Source of the DNA: ZLKRG08 sp046048895 | Lineage (GTDB): Bacteria; Actinomycetota; Actinomycetes; Nanopelagicales; Nanopelagicaceae | Direction of reading: 5' to 3' | Assembly (NCBI GenBank): GCA_046048895.1 | Contig: JBJOFF010000001.1 | Span: 62,001 to 126,000 of the forward strand | Length of the DNA: 64,000 nt | Part shown: positions 25,666 to 34,099 of the stretch, one piece after another | Layout: each line of letters opens with the position of its first letter | How positions within the stretch are numbered: position 1 is the first letter of the stretch | Notes under the pieces: generated by a model | What the model was told of the DNA's origin: nothing | Database searches by the model: none | What the model saw: the letters and a program-made list of their open reading frames with translations, nothing else | Made by a program: the position numbers and the translations under genes

Positions 25666-26676
25666 ATGTCGTCAGTGAGCAGTGATATCGATATTTCAGT
25701 TACTTATGGACCCATCTTCCCTTTCATAAGTGACCCAACAATCGAAGAGATTTGGATTAATACACCGGAGCGAATTTTCGTTGCGCGTAACGGACGCAGT
25801 GAATTAACCAATCTTCTGCTCACTGTCGATGAAGTAAGAAATATCGTAGAACGCGCCCTTATGTGGAGTGGACGCCGCTTAGATCTTTCACAACCTTTTG
25901 TAGATGCCAGACTTCCTGATGGTTCTCGCTTACATGTAACAATTCCAGAAATCACTGCTGAACATTGGGCAATCAATATTCGCAAACATTTACTTCGACA
26001 TCTAGAACTTACTGACTTAGCAAAACTAGGTGTGATGTCTCCAGAAATCTCTGAATACTTACAAGGGGAAGTCGAATTAGGTAGCAACATTTTGGTGAGT
26101 GGTGGAACCCAAGCTGGTAAGACCACCATGTTAAATGCGCTGGTCTCTGCCATACCAACGAATGAGCGAGTCATTACGGTAGAAGAAGTTTTTGAATTAA
26201 AACCAATGCTTCCTGATGTAATTGCAATGCAAACCAGAAGCGTAAATATTCAAGGTGAAGGCGAAATTCCACTGCGTCGCTTAATCAAAGAATCACTTCG
26301 TATGCGCCCGTCAAGAATTATCGTCGGCGAAGTTCGAGAAGCCGAAGCACTCGATCTCTTAATTGCCTTGAACTCAGGACTACCAGGAATGGGAACTATT
26401 CACGCCAATTCAGCACGTGATGCAGTTTTGAAATTACAGACTCTGCCTTTGCTGGCCGGCGAGAACATCTCAATGAAATTCGTGGCACCCACAGTTGCAA
26501 GCGCACTAGATCTAATTGTTCACGTGACTCTAGGCAAAGATGGCAAACGTCGATTGACTGAAATTGCGCGAATTACCGGTCGTGTTGAAAACGAGAGAGT
26601 CGAAATCGAAAGCGCTTTTAAGTGGAATGGAAATACCTACGAAAAAGGTCTTGGAATTGTGAAAGTTAAATCATGA
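25666..26676 (+). CDS. CpaF/TadA-type secretion ATPase
   Basis: 336 residues. Motor ATPase of Tad/type II-type machines on the cytoplasmic face: Walker A 'GGTQAGKTTM', Asp/Glu box 'ITVEEVFEL', Walker B-region 'RIIVGEVREAEALDLL' and His box 'GMGTIHANSARDAVLKL'. It is shorter than typical CpaF (about 420-450) because the N-terminal helical domain is reduced. It overlaps the next gene by 4 bp (ATGA). Confidence 0.9.
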   Translation: MSSVSSDIDISVTYGPIFPFISDPTIEEIWINTPERIFVARNGRSELTNLLLTVDEVRNIVERALMWSGRRLDLSQPFVDARLPDGSRLHVTIPEITAEHWAINIRKHLLRHLELTDLAKLGVMSPEISEYLQGEVELGSNILVSGGTQAGKTTMLNALVSAIPTNERVITVEEVFELKPMLPDVIAMQTRSVNIQGEGEIPLRRLIKESLRMRPSRIIVGEVREAEALDLLIALNSGLPGMGTIHANSARDAVLKLQTLPLLAGENISMKFVAPTVASALDLIVHVTLGKDGKRRLTEIARITGRVENERVEIESAFKWNGNTYEKGLGIVKVKS

Positions 26677-27407
26677 ATATTAAACGCCCAAAAACAGAGC
26701 TCAGTAGTGGAGTTATTTCAACATTGGTGGGAGCGCTCTCATTTCTAATAGTTAGCGCAATAACGACTTCAATTTTCATTGGCTTGGCATTTGCAGTCTT
26801 ATCCGGTGTGGCTTGCAAGCAGTTTCTAAAGCAACGTAAGGAGCAAAGACAAGTCCAACTTACTCAAATTTGGCCGGAAGTTATCGATCACTTAGTTGCA
26901 GGTCTCTATTCAGGATTATCAATTTCCGAATCCTTGTCTGAGTTAGCCACACGTGGCCCTGAGGCCACAAGAGCAGATTTCGCAAATTTTAATTATGAAC
27001 TAAAGAACGGGGTTGATTTCAACAGCGCAATAAATAACCTAAGAAACAAGTTTGCGCATCATGGTAGTGATCAGATATTTGAAGCGCTAATGCTTTCAAA
27101 AACATTGGGCGGCGGTGAGCTTTTAAATACTTTGCGAACTTTAGGTTCCTTCCAACGTGAAGATTTAATTTTGAATAAGGAGATTGCAATAAAGCACGGA
27201 TGGATCAAAAACTCCGCGCATATCTCCGCCGCCGCCCCCTGGGTCTTGCTATTGATGATTGGAACTCAACCTGGAACTGCTAGCGCATTCGCCAGCCCAA
27301 CCGGGCTAGGAATTTTGGCAGCAGGCGTCGGTATGACTTTTCTGGCTTATCTCTGGATGGCGCAAATTTCTAAACTTCCAGTAGCTCCGAGAGTGTTCAG
27401 GGGTTAA
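26673..27407 (+). CDS. TadB-like inner-membrane platform protein
   Basis: 244 residues of the T2SS-F family: two N-terminal hydrophobic segments, a cytoplasmic helical domain ('WPEVIDHLVAGLYSGLSISESLSELA', 'FEALMLSKTLGGGELLNTLRTLGSF') and two C-terminal hydrophobic segments. Such proteins form the membrane platform turned by the ATPase. It overlaps the ATPase gene by 4 bp and is 2 bp from the next. Confidence 0.87.
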   Translation: MNIKRPKTELSSGVISTLVGALSFLIVSAITTSIFIGLAFAVLSGVACKQFLKQRKEQRQVQLTQIWPEVIDHLVAGLYSGLSISESLSELATRGPEATRADFANFNYELKNGVDFNSAINNLRNKFAHHGSDQIFEALMLSKTLGGGELLNTLRTLGSFQREDLILNKEIAIKHGWIKNSAHISAAAPWVLLLMIGTQPGTASAFASPTGLGILAAGVGMTFLAYLWMAQISKLPVAPRVFRG

Positions 27408-27409
27408 AA

Positions 27410-28258
27410 ATGTTCTGGATTCAGCTACTTATTCCTATCGCATTAGCAATTACTGGATTGGTTTTACTCTATGCGGATAATGGAAGCCAGCAAGCTTTTA
27501 TTCGCAGAACATATACAGCTACTCGTGAGCAGATACTGGAATTTAGCGAGAAGCAGGTTGATAAGACTGATATTAAATCTCGTTTGGAAGAGATTGGAAA
27601 ATTCGAATCTGAATCAAATACAAAGAACGCATACGGTGAATTTAGATATAAGCAATTAATTGTGTCAGCTATCGCCGGATTGATGCCTTTTGTGCTGAAT
27701 TTTCTGATGATCTTCAATTTGCTTCAGGCAATCAGTATGAGTGTGTTTGTGAGTATTGGTGCATATTTAATGTATGACCGTCATCTAAGCACTTTAGTTA
27801 AGGCACGACGAGATGCGATTGAATCTGAGTTTCCTTCTATAGTCGAAATGTTGACTTTGGCTATCGCAGGTGGTGAGACGCCGATTGGAGCTTTTGCTCG
27901 AATCGCGGATCGTTCAGATTCATATCTCTCTAAAGAATTTGCCAAAGTCGTACAGCAGGTACGAAACGGAAGACCTTTTCACGAATCACTTGACGAGATG
28001 AGCCGCTCCCTTAAGTCACCATCAATTCGCAGATTTATTGATGCGTTGGTTATGGCTTTGGTTAGAGGTGCACCAATAGTTGAAGTGCTACATAGGCACG
28101 TAGCAGAAGCCCGAATAAATCAGAGAAATTTGGTAATGGATAAAGCTGGAAAGGCGGAGACCACGATGATGATTCCAATCGTTTTCTTGATTCTCCCAAT
28201 TTCAGTGTTATTTGCGCTCTGGCCATCCATTAACCAATTGAGTTTCTTCGCTAGTTAG
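27410..28258 (+). CDS. TadC-like inner-membrane platform protein
   Basis: 282 residues, second T2SS-F protein: an N-terminal helix, two central helices (~75-120), a soluble domain with 'EFPSIVEMLTLAIAGGETPIGAFARIAD' and 'VQQVRNGRPFHESLDEMSRSLKSPSIRRFIDALVMALVRGAPIVEVL', and a C-terminal helix. Its stop codon lies within a strong inverted repeat that separates platform genes from pilin-like genes. AGGGG 4-8 nt before ATG is its ribosome-binding site. Confidence 0.87.
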   Translation: MFWIQLLIPIALAITGLVLLYADNGSQQAFIRRTYTATREQILEFSEKQVDKTDIKSRLEEIGKFESESNTKNAYGEFRYKQLIVSAIAGLMPFVLNFLMIFNLLQAISMSVFVSIGAYLMYDRHLSTLVKARRDAIESEFPSIVEMLTLAIAGGETPIGAFARIADRSDSYLSKEFAKVVQQVRNGRPFHESLDEMSRSLKSPSIRRFIDALVMALVRGAPIVEVLHRHVAEARINQRNLVMDKAGKAETTMMIPIVFLILPISVLFALWPSINQLSFFAS

Positions 28259-28287
28259 GCAGAGGTGACTCTCTAGCGAAGAAACTC
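28240..28287. promoter_or_regulatory. 15-bp perfect inverted repeat around the tadC stop
   Basis: GAGTTTCTTCGCTAG and CTAGCGAAGAAACTC flank 18 nt including the TAG stop. No T-run follows, so it is more likely an mRNA-processing or stabilising hairpin than a terminator. The following 130-nt leader (28288-28419) is very A-rich and ends in AAGGGAAAGAAGG before the pilin-like gene, suiting high translation. Confidence 0.6.
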
Positions 28288-28419
28288 CGCGCAAAACTTA
28301 ATAGAAGTCAGACAAGAAAACAAAAAACAAAAACAAAAACCAATAAATAAACAAGCAAGAAATCAATCAAAAGTAAGTAGAGCCTAAGAAGCTTTACCAA
28401 AGGGAAAGAAGGCAAGAAA

Positions 28420-28800
28420 ATGAACACAGCAACAGAAGTACAGATGGCTGCTTATTATGAGGATGCAGATGTCTTTGAGAACTTCGAAATTGAAACATTT
28501 GCTACTCGCGAAGAGGCAGTTTTAGCTTCGATGGCGGCACATCCAGCTGGCAAGCGCCGCACAGTTACCGAGATCATTGATCAATTTGGCGAAAAAGCAC
28601 AAGTGATTGCAATTCGAAGTGGCGTAGAAGTTCGTGATCGAATTCAAACACTTGTGAAGGATGAACGTGGCGATGTACCGGGTTGGGTATTAGTTGTTTT
28701 AATGACCACCGGTTTGGTTACCGCTATTTGGGCCATTGCAAAACCAAATCTAACTAATATTTTAAATAACTCATTAAATTCAATGAATAGTGTGCGTTGA
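28420..28800 (+). CDS. Flp-like pilin candidate
   Basis: 126 residues: a polar N-terminal part of about 85 residues, then 'DERGDVPGWVLVVLMTTGLVTAIWAIAKPNLTNILNNSLNSM', a hydrophobic helix followed by a short polar end, as in the small pilins of actinobacterial Tad loci. The classical G|xxxxE cleavage site is not obvious (GDVPGW). Position after tadC, with an A-rich leader and strong ribosome-binding site, supports a major, highly expressed structural subunit. The long N-terminal region is unusual. Confidence 0.65.
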   Translation: MNTATEVQMAAYYEDADVFENFEIETFATREEAVLASMAAHPAGKRRTVTEIIDQFGEKAQVIAIRSGVEVRDRIQTLVKDERGDVPGWVLVVLMTTGLVTAIWAIAKPNLTNILNNSLNSMNSVR

Positions 28801-28820
28801 CAAATATAGAGAAGAAAAAA

Positions 28821-29204
28821 ATGAAGAAATTGGTCAAGTATCTACGTTCTGAAGATGGAAACGTGGAGAGCGCTCTGGTGATAGTCCCACTACTTGCGCT
28901 CTTTTTAGCCACATTGCAGTTAATTGCAACCGTGAATTTTCGGAATGTAGATATGACCGCTACGCAGAATAAAGCAAGTTATCAAGCTGTTTGGCAGGAA
29001 GTTAATCCGAATGATCAAGCAATCAAATTAGCTTCAGGTAGCCCATTTGAAAAACTTAGATTATTAGTAGTTAGAGCCGAACGCGAAGTTCCCCAAATAT
29101 TTCCAGGCGTTAGCTCTTTGCTAGGCGGTAAGAAGATTCGCACTACCGGAACTGCAGTAATTGAAGAGGCAGAAGAGTGCTGGGGCGGCTATGTCATTTG
29201 CTAA
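28821..29204 (+). CDS. TadE-like minor pilin
   Basis: 127 residues. 'SEDGNVESALVIVPLLALFLATLQLIATVNFRN' is a TadE-like segment with glutamate at the position typical of pseudopilins, followed by a soluble domain with one C-terminal cysteine pair (ECWGGYVIC). The ATG at 28821, preceded by GAGAAG, is preferred over an upstream TTG that would overlap the pilin stop. Confidence 0.7.
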   Translation: MKKLVKYLRSEDGNVESALVIVPLLALFLATLQLIATVNFRNVDMTATQNKASYQAVWQEVNPNDQAIKLASGSPFEKLRLLVVRAEREVPQIFPGVSSLLGGKKIRTTGTAVIEEAEECWGGYVIC

Positions 29205-29763
29205 AGCGTTAAAAGAGAGATTGAACCATGCGCATCAAAGTGAATCTGGGTCAGCGACAGTTGAGTTTGTACTTCTGGCAATTCCATTATTCATACCGAT
29301 TTTGATGTTTTTAAGCCACTTCGCAACTTTGAGTAATTCGGAATTGGTAGCAAGGACTTTGGTGCGCGAATCACTTCGAGCATATGTGACTTCACCGAAT
29401 AATGAATCGGCACCGAATCGAGCATGGCAGGTCATGACAATAGGCGGTAGAGCGGCAGGTTTATCCGAAGCGCAGATTGCCTCTATGGATCTTGATTATC
29501 AATGTTCAGCTTCCCCTTGCATCTCTCCAAATGCTCGAATCCGCGCAACGTTAAGAATGCAACTATCTAAAGAGGGTCGAACGGTAACCGCACAGGCAGA
29601 GGAGTACATCTCTCCTTGGCAATTTAATGGCGAAGGCCATGGTCTACAGCCGAGCTTAAAAGTAGAGACTCAAGTTCTAGTCGATATGGCAATTGGATCG
29701 TTGATTGATTTGTTGCCCCCAGGGCTTAATTATCCAGCGCAATTTATATCGGCTAATTTGTAG
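29191..29763 (+). CDS. TadE-like pilus assembly protein
   Basis: 190 residues with the TadE motif 'ESGSATVEFVLLAIPLFIPILMFLSHF' and a soluble C-terminal domain bearing a Cys pair (QCSASPC). The ATG at 29191 lies 14 bp inside the previous gene; a TTG at 29161 would add 10 residues but has no advantage. Confidence 0.78.
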   Translation: MSFAKALKERLNHAHQSESGSATVEFVLLAIPLFIPILMFLSHFATLSNSELVARTLVRESLRAYVTSPNNESAPNRAWQVMTIGGRAAGLSEAQIASMDLDYQCSASPCISPNARIRATLRMQLSKEGRTVTAQAEEYISPWQFNGEGHGLQPSLKVETQVLVDMAIGSLIDLLPPGLNYPAQFISANL

Positions 29764-29776
29764 GGCTAATCAAACC

Positions 29777-30541
29777 ATGGATATTCATATTAAAATACAG
29801 AGCAGAACTTCAGAATATCTGAATTTAAAGTTTGCTAAGAAATCGAAATTTGAAACTGATTCAATTAACCAATCTCATACTGCGTTTATAAATCAAACTC
29901 GAATTAGGCCAATAAATCAAAGACAGACCGCGTTAATAAACAAATGTCATATTAATGCGAAAAATAAAGTGCGTAGGTTTCTAAACGCGCTAATCATTCG
30001 CACAAAAGGTGTTCATACAAACCAGGATGGTTCACTTTCGTTGTTAATCATTGGATTATTTATTGCAGCGTTATCTGCTTTGATGATAGTTACGGATGTG
30101 GCAGTGGTAGCTAATGCGAAACGTTCTTTAGATCAAGCTACCGAAGCCGCGGCAATGCGTGCGGTTCAGAATTTAGATGAATCCGCTTATTACTCCGGAA
30201 AGCATACTGCACTCACTTCTTTATATATGGCTGCTGGTAACGAAGATTATGTAGACAATCGAGTACCAGTTGACTGTAAAAAGGGGTGGCAAGAAGTAAA
30301 TGATGAGATGTCTGCCTGGATGAATACTTCAAGTAATATGAAAACATTACAGATTGAGAATTACGAAATTACGATGTATGACTGTGTTTACGATGTGGTG
30401 CACTTGGAAACTAAAGCAAAAGTCAAGTTGCCATTTCCAGCGCCATTTACATCTTTAGATCGCACAACTATCAAATCGTCGATTACAACGCTGACAGAAA
30501 AAGATAAAGGACTCTGGTTATTTGGTTGGCGATTGCATTGA
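29777..30541 (+). CDS. TadG-like/Flp pilus-assembly protein with Asn-rich N-terminus
   Basis: 254 residues. A TadG-type segment 'NQDGSLSLLIIGLFIAALSALMIVTDVAVVANAKRSLDQATEAAA' starts near residue 85. The preceding 85 residues are basic and contain repeated I-N-Q/K units (SINQS, FINQT, PINQR, LINKC, INAKN), unlike typical relatives. The C-terminal domain has two cysteines. The ATG 29777 is preferred to an upstream frame overlapping the previous gene. Confidence 0.7.
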   Translation: MDIHIKIQSRTSEYLNLKFAKKSKFETDSINQSHTAFINQTRIRPINQRQTALINKCHINAKNKVRRFLNALIIRTKGVHTNQDGSLSLLIIGLFIAALSALMIVTDVAVVANAKRSLDQATEAAAMRAVQNLDESAYYSGKHTALTSLYMAAGNEDYVDNRVPVDCKKGWQEVNDEMSAWMNTSSNMKTLQIENYEITMYDCVYDVVHLETKAKVKLPFPAPFTSLDRTTIKSSITTLTEKDKGLWLFGWRLH

Positions 30542-30639
30542 AAATTTCAAGAAATGTTTAAGCGGATAATTCTCAACTAAACGGCAAGAAACACTCTCAG
30601 TTAGCGTAACTAGATGGATTTCCCTTACCCTTAGCCATT

Positions 30640-31122
30640 ATGGTTAAAGAAACCGGCAAGAAAGTCATCGCCCAAAATAAAAAAGGACGCCATGACTATT
30701 TTGTCGACGAAACTTTCGAGTGCGGTGTTGCTTTGCAAGGTACCGAAGTAAAGTCTCTTCGAGAGGGCCGAGCATCTTTAACTGATGGGTTTGCCATGAT
30801 TATTGATGGCGAAGTTTGGCTACAAGGGGTCCATATTCCAGAGTACAAAGAAGGTTCCTGGACCAATCACACTCCGCGTCGCGACCGAAAGCTTTTAATG
30901 CATCGAGCAGAGATAAATAAAATAGCTGGAAAGTTAAAGCAGGGCGGAAATACTTTGATTCCGCTGTCGATTTATTTTAAAGATGGCAAAGTTAAAGTTG
31001 AGCTTGCACTCGCACACGGCAAGAAAGCACACGATAAGCGCCAATCACTTCTGGAGAAGCAAGATGAACGCGAAACTCAACGCGCTATTTCTAGACGTAG
31101 TTCAGGTAAGAACGATTGGTAA
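30640..31122 (+). CDS. smpB: SsrA-binding protein SmpB
   Basis: 160 residues of the tmRNA partner: 'NKKGRHDYFVDETFECGVALQGTEVKSLREGRASLTDGFA' and 'RDRKLLMHRAEI', then 'LIPLSIYFKDGKVKVELALAHGKKAHDKRQSLLEK' and a basic tail. It delivers Ala-tmRNA to stalled ribosomes. Its stop abuts the stop of the convergent permease gene with no spacer. The tmRNA gene lies 4.7 kb downstream, beyond the sugar transporter. Confidence 0.97.
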   Translation: MVKETGKKVIAQNKKGRHDYFVDETFECGVALQGTEVKSLREGRASLTDGFAMIIDGEVWLQGVHIPEYKEGSWTNHTPRRDRKLLMHRAEINKIAGKLKQGGNTLIPLSIYFKDGKVKVELALAHGKKAHDKRQSLLEKQDERETQRAISRRSSGKNDW

Positions 31123-32064
31123 TTAACCTTTAACCGCTCCACCAGTAAGTCCAGAAACAATGTAACGCTGTAAGCCCATGAAGAGCGCAACGATAGGCGT
31201 TGCTGCAATGATGGCTCCCGCGCAGAACATCGCCCAGTTCTTTGAATATGGATCATTAAGTAGTGTTCCGAGTCCAACCGCAACAGTTTGATCTTCGGTT
31301 TCGCTAAAGACGATCGATGCCAAAATGTAATCAGAGAAAGTTCCGATAAAGGAAAGTAGCGCCATAACTGCAAGCACTGGTGCAACTAAGCGCAAGATGA
31401 TCTGGAAATAAATCTGAGTATGTGTGGCGCCATCAATCTTGGCCGCTTCATCAATTTCTGTTGGAACAGTATTAAAGAAGCCATACATTAGATAAGTTCC
31501 GGCACCGAGTGATCCACCTAGATAAACCAGAATCAGACCAGCTTTAGTGCCAAGACCAATCGCAGGAATATTGTCAGTTAACCAAGAGAGAATTCCGAAG
31601 ATTGCAACCAGACCAGAGATAGATGGGAACATCTGAATCAAAATCAACGCAAGTAGACCCGGGCGACGACCTTTAAAGCGCAAGCGGCTAAATGCATAAG
31701 CTGCGAGAGCAGAGATAAAGACCGAAATAATCGCAGTTGATCCAGCGATAATGATGGTATTCATCATCCACTTTGGGAATGGATAACTTGGATCATTAAA
31801 TAGATCGATGTAATTCTGATAGTGGAATTGCTGGAATAAGGCAGCATTTTCAATGCCACCGAAGTCGGTTAATGAAGTAGAGATGATGTAGAGAATTGGG
31901 AAGATGGCATAAACAATCATCACTAATGCGACGATATGTTTCCAGCCGACCTCTTTAGCCCACTGTTTAAAACTCTTTCGATTGGTACGTACAGTCAACA
32001 CAGATCCATCTGCAGAGAGAGTTGGTTGCAGAGCCTTGCGACCAAATATTGGCTTAGCGCTCAT
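31123..32064 (-). CDS. Maltose-type ABC transporter permease (MalG-like)
   Basis: 313 residues, six helices, with the ATPase-contact EAA loop 'EIDEAAKIDGATHTQIYFQIILRLVAP'. The C-terminus (GLTGGAVKG) matches MalG. It overlaps the upstream MalF-like gene by 4 bp. Confidence 0.92.
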   Translation of the reverse strand: MSAKPIFGRKALQPTLSADGSVLTVRTNRKSFKQWAKEVGWKHIVALVMIVYAIFPILYIISTSLTDFGGIENAALFQQFHYQNYIDLFNDPSYPFPKWMMNTIIIAGSTAIISVFISALAAYAFSRLRFKGRRPGLLALILIQMFPSISGLVAIFGILSWLTDNIPAIGLGTKAGLILVYLGGSLGAGTYLMYGFFNTVPTEIDEAAKIDGATHTQIYFQIILRLVAPVLAVMALLSFIGTFSDYILASIVFSETEDQTVAVGLGTLLNDPYSKNWAMFCAGAIIAATPIVALFMGLQRYIVSGLTGGAVKG

Positions 32065-33773
32065 CGAGTTGCCTCCTCTAGTGACTGGGTTCGTTTAAAG
32101 GAGAAGAACGAGATGCCACCGATAATAAAGAAGATTAAAACAGAGAATGCCGAGGCTAGTCCGTAGTTTGCGCCTACGCCACCACCGAATGCAATTCGAT
32201 AGACGAAGGTAATCAAAATATCTGTTGCACCGGTAGTAACGCGCAAGGTTGGATCCAGAATTGGACCACCACCAGTTAATAGATAGATCACCGTAAAGTT
32301 ATTGAAGTTATATGCAAATGATGCAATCAATAGTGGTGTCAATGAAACAAGTAGAAGTGGCAATTTAATTAATCTAAAGATCTGCCAAGAGCTAGCGCCA
32401 TCAATACTTGCGGATTCAGATAAATCATTTGGAATCGCCTGTAGCGCACCGGTAGTAATTAAAAACATGTAAGGAAAACCCAGCCAGAGGTTCATAATCA
32501 AAATCGCTGCGCGAGCTGGACCTTGTTGTTCGAGCCAAGCAATCTTGTTTCCTTCATCCAGACCGAGAATGGTGTTATTAATAAAGCCACGTTCGGTGTT
32601 GTACATACCTTTCCAGACGTATGCCGATAAGAAAGCCGGAAATGCGTAAGGCAGAATCAAAATCGAGCGATAAATCTTTAGCCCGCGAATTCGTTCATCG
32701 TTAAGTAAGAGCGCAAGAATCAAACCAAGCACGAATGTGGAGAGCACGGTAAGAATCGCGAATTGGAAAGTCCAGATAAGTACGCCTAATAGTGGCCCAC
32801 GTAACTCTTTATCGGTGAAAATGGTCTGGAAGTTCTTCCAACCTATAACGGTGCGCCAACCAATTTCATTTAACTTTTCACCAGTTCCTGGTTCGATAAA
32901 GAATCCCTCTTTATCATCGGCAACGAACTTACGACCATCAGTAGTTGTGGTGATGGTCTTGGTTGCTTCATCATAAACATATGAGAATTTGTTAGCAGAG
33001 CCGGCATAACCATCAATAGTGGCAACGAAGCCATCATTTGCGATGTCAGGTCCAAGTGGAACTTTTAGCCCAACAATCTCAACCGAGCGATTGGTTATTT
33101 GATCATCGTTAAGTCGAGTGAAACCTTTGATTGATTCGGCCATGCCATCTGGACCCATCACCAATCCATCGGCAGCGGTAACTTCGCGCCATTGATGAGT
33201 CTGATAATTAGCGCCACCTAAATAAACTTTAAAGTTGTAAACATCAGTTGCTAAAAATTGAAGTTTGCCGTCGCCACCTTGAACAATCTTGATGTCGTAA
33301 TCCGCACCTTCAATTGGTTCGACTGCAGCAAGCATGGTTGCATTTAGCGCAGATTCATAACTTCCGTTATGTAATGATCCATAATTGGTAAAAGAGATGT
33401 AACCGCTAAAGACCACGGTATAGATTTGAAAACAAACTAGAAGAATCACGCCTGGCGCTAAATATTTAGCTGGCAGGCCGCCTTTACGAAGATAAATCCA
33501 GTTAACCGCCAAGGTGACAGCCGCCAAAATAAAGGCAAAAGTGAATTGTTCTTTCCCGATGAGCGCAAAGAAGATGGTTCCGGCAAAGGCATCAATTAAT
33601 CCAAGGATAATGATTTTGATAATCTGACCGCGCACGCTTGGAGCTCCACCATCATATAAATGTCTGGCAGCTTTGCGTCGCATGCGCAATTCTTTATCGC
33701 GCGCTTTGATTGATTCTTTTGAGCTCTCGTTTGAGCCCTGACCTGAATCAGGTTTAGATTCCAGCGTTGCCAC
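32061..33773 (-). CDS. Maltose-type ABC transporter permease (MalF-like) with large external loop
   Basis: 570 residues. N-terminal helices, then a large extracytoplasmic domain of about 180 residues (~125-310), as in MalF, then the permease core with EAA loop 'ESASIDGASSWQIFRLIKLPLL'. A polar, charged N-terminal tail of about 45 residues precedes the first helix. No ATPase gene is nearby; a shared sugar ATPase elsewhere in the genome is likely, as in other actinobacteria. Confidence 0.92.
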   Translation of the reverse strand: MATLESKPDSGQGSNESSKESIKARDKELRMRRKAARHLYDGGAPSVRGQIIKIIILGLIDAFAGTIFFALIGKEQFTFAFILAAVTLAVNWIYLRKGGLPAKYLAPGVILLVCFQIYTVVFSGYISFTNYGSLHNGSYESALNATMLAAVEPIEGADYDIKIVQGGDGKLQFLATDVYNFKVYLGGANYQTHQWREVTAADGLVMGPDGMAESIKGFTRLNDDQITNRSVEIVGLKVPLGPDIANDGFVATIDGYAGSANKFSYVYDEATKTITTTTDGRKFVADDKEGFFIEPGTGEKLNEIGWRTVIGWKNFQTIFTDKELRGPLLGVLIWTFQFAILTVLSTFVLGLILALLLNDERIRGLKIYRSILILPYAFPAFLSAYVWKGMYNTERGFINNTILGLDEGNKIAWLEQQGPARAAILIMNLWLGFPYMFLITTGALQAIPNDLSESASIDGASSWQIFRLIKLPLLLVSLTPLLIASFAYNFNNFTVIYLLTGGGPILDPTLRVTTGATDILITFVYRIAFGGGVGANYGLASAFSVLIFFIIGGISFFSFKRTQSLEEATR

Positions 33774-33980
33774 TCTTGCTCCTTGAGTTGCTAGTTTTCC
33801 TAGCGAGGGTCGGGATCAGTTTCTTCAATTGGGTAAATTTACTGCGATTTGGTGAGGATTAGAAGAGATTACTTAAAGAGAATTATCCAAATTATTGAAT
33901 TTATAGTTAGGCATTATTGGATAAATTGTTAGTTCAGTCAGATATTTTATTGTTTTGAATTACTTACTCAGCAAAGAAAG

Positions 33981-34012
33981 AATGCGGGGCCCGATTTCTC
34001 GAACCCCGCATT
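33981..34012 (-). terminator. Hairpin between binding-protein and permease genes
   Basis: AATGCGGGG / CCCCGCATT form a 9-bp GC-rich stem. On the minus strand it follows the binding-protein gene by about 90 nt and precedes the permeases, so it may weaken downstream expression so that binding protein exceeds permease. The rest of 33774-34099 is AT-rich with no gene seen. Confidence 0.6.
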
Positions 34013-34099
34013 TACTGCTTAGGAGTAAATATTCACTTTCAAATCAATTTCTTTAATCAATTTTAAATTCATTAAAGAGAATTAAAGAGATAAGTGGTA

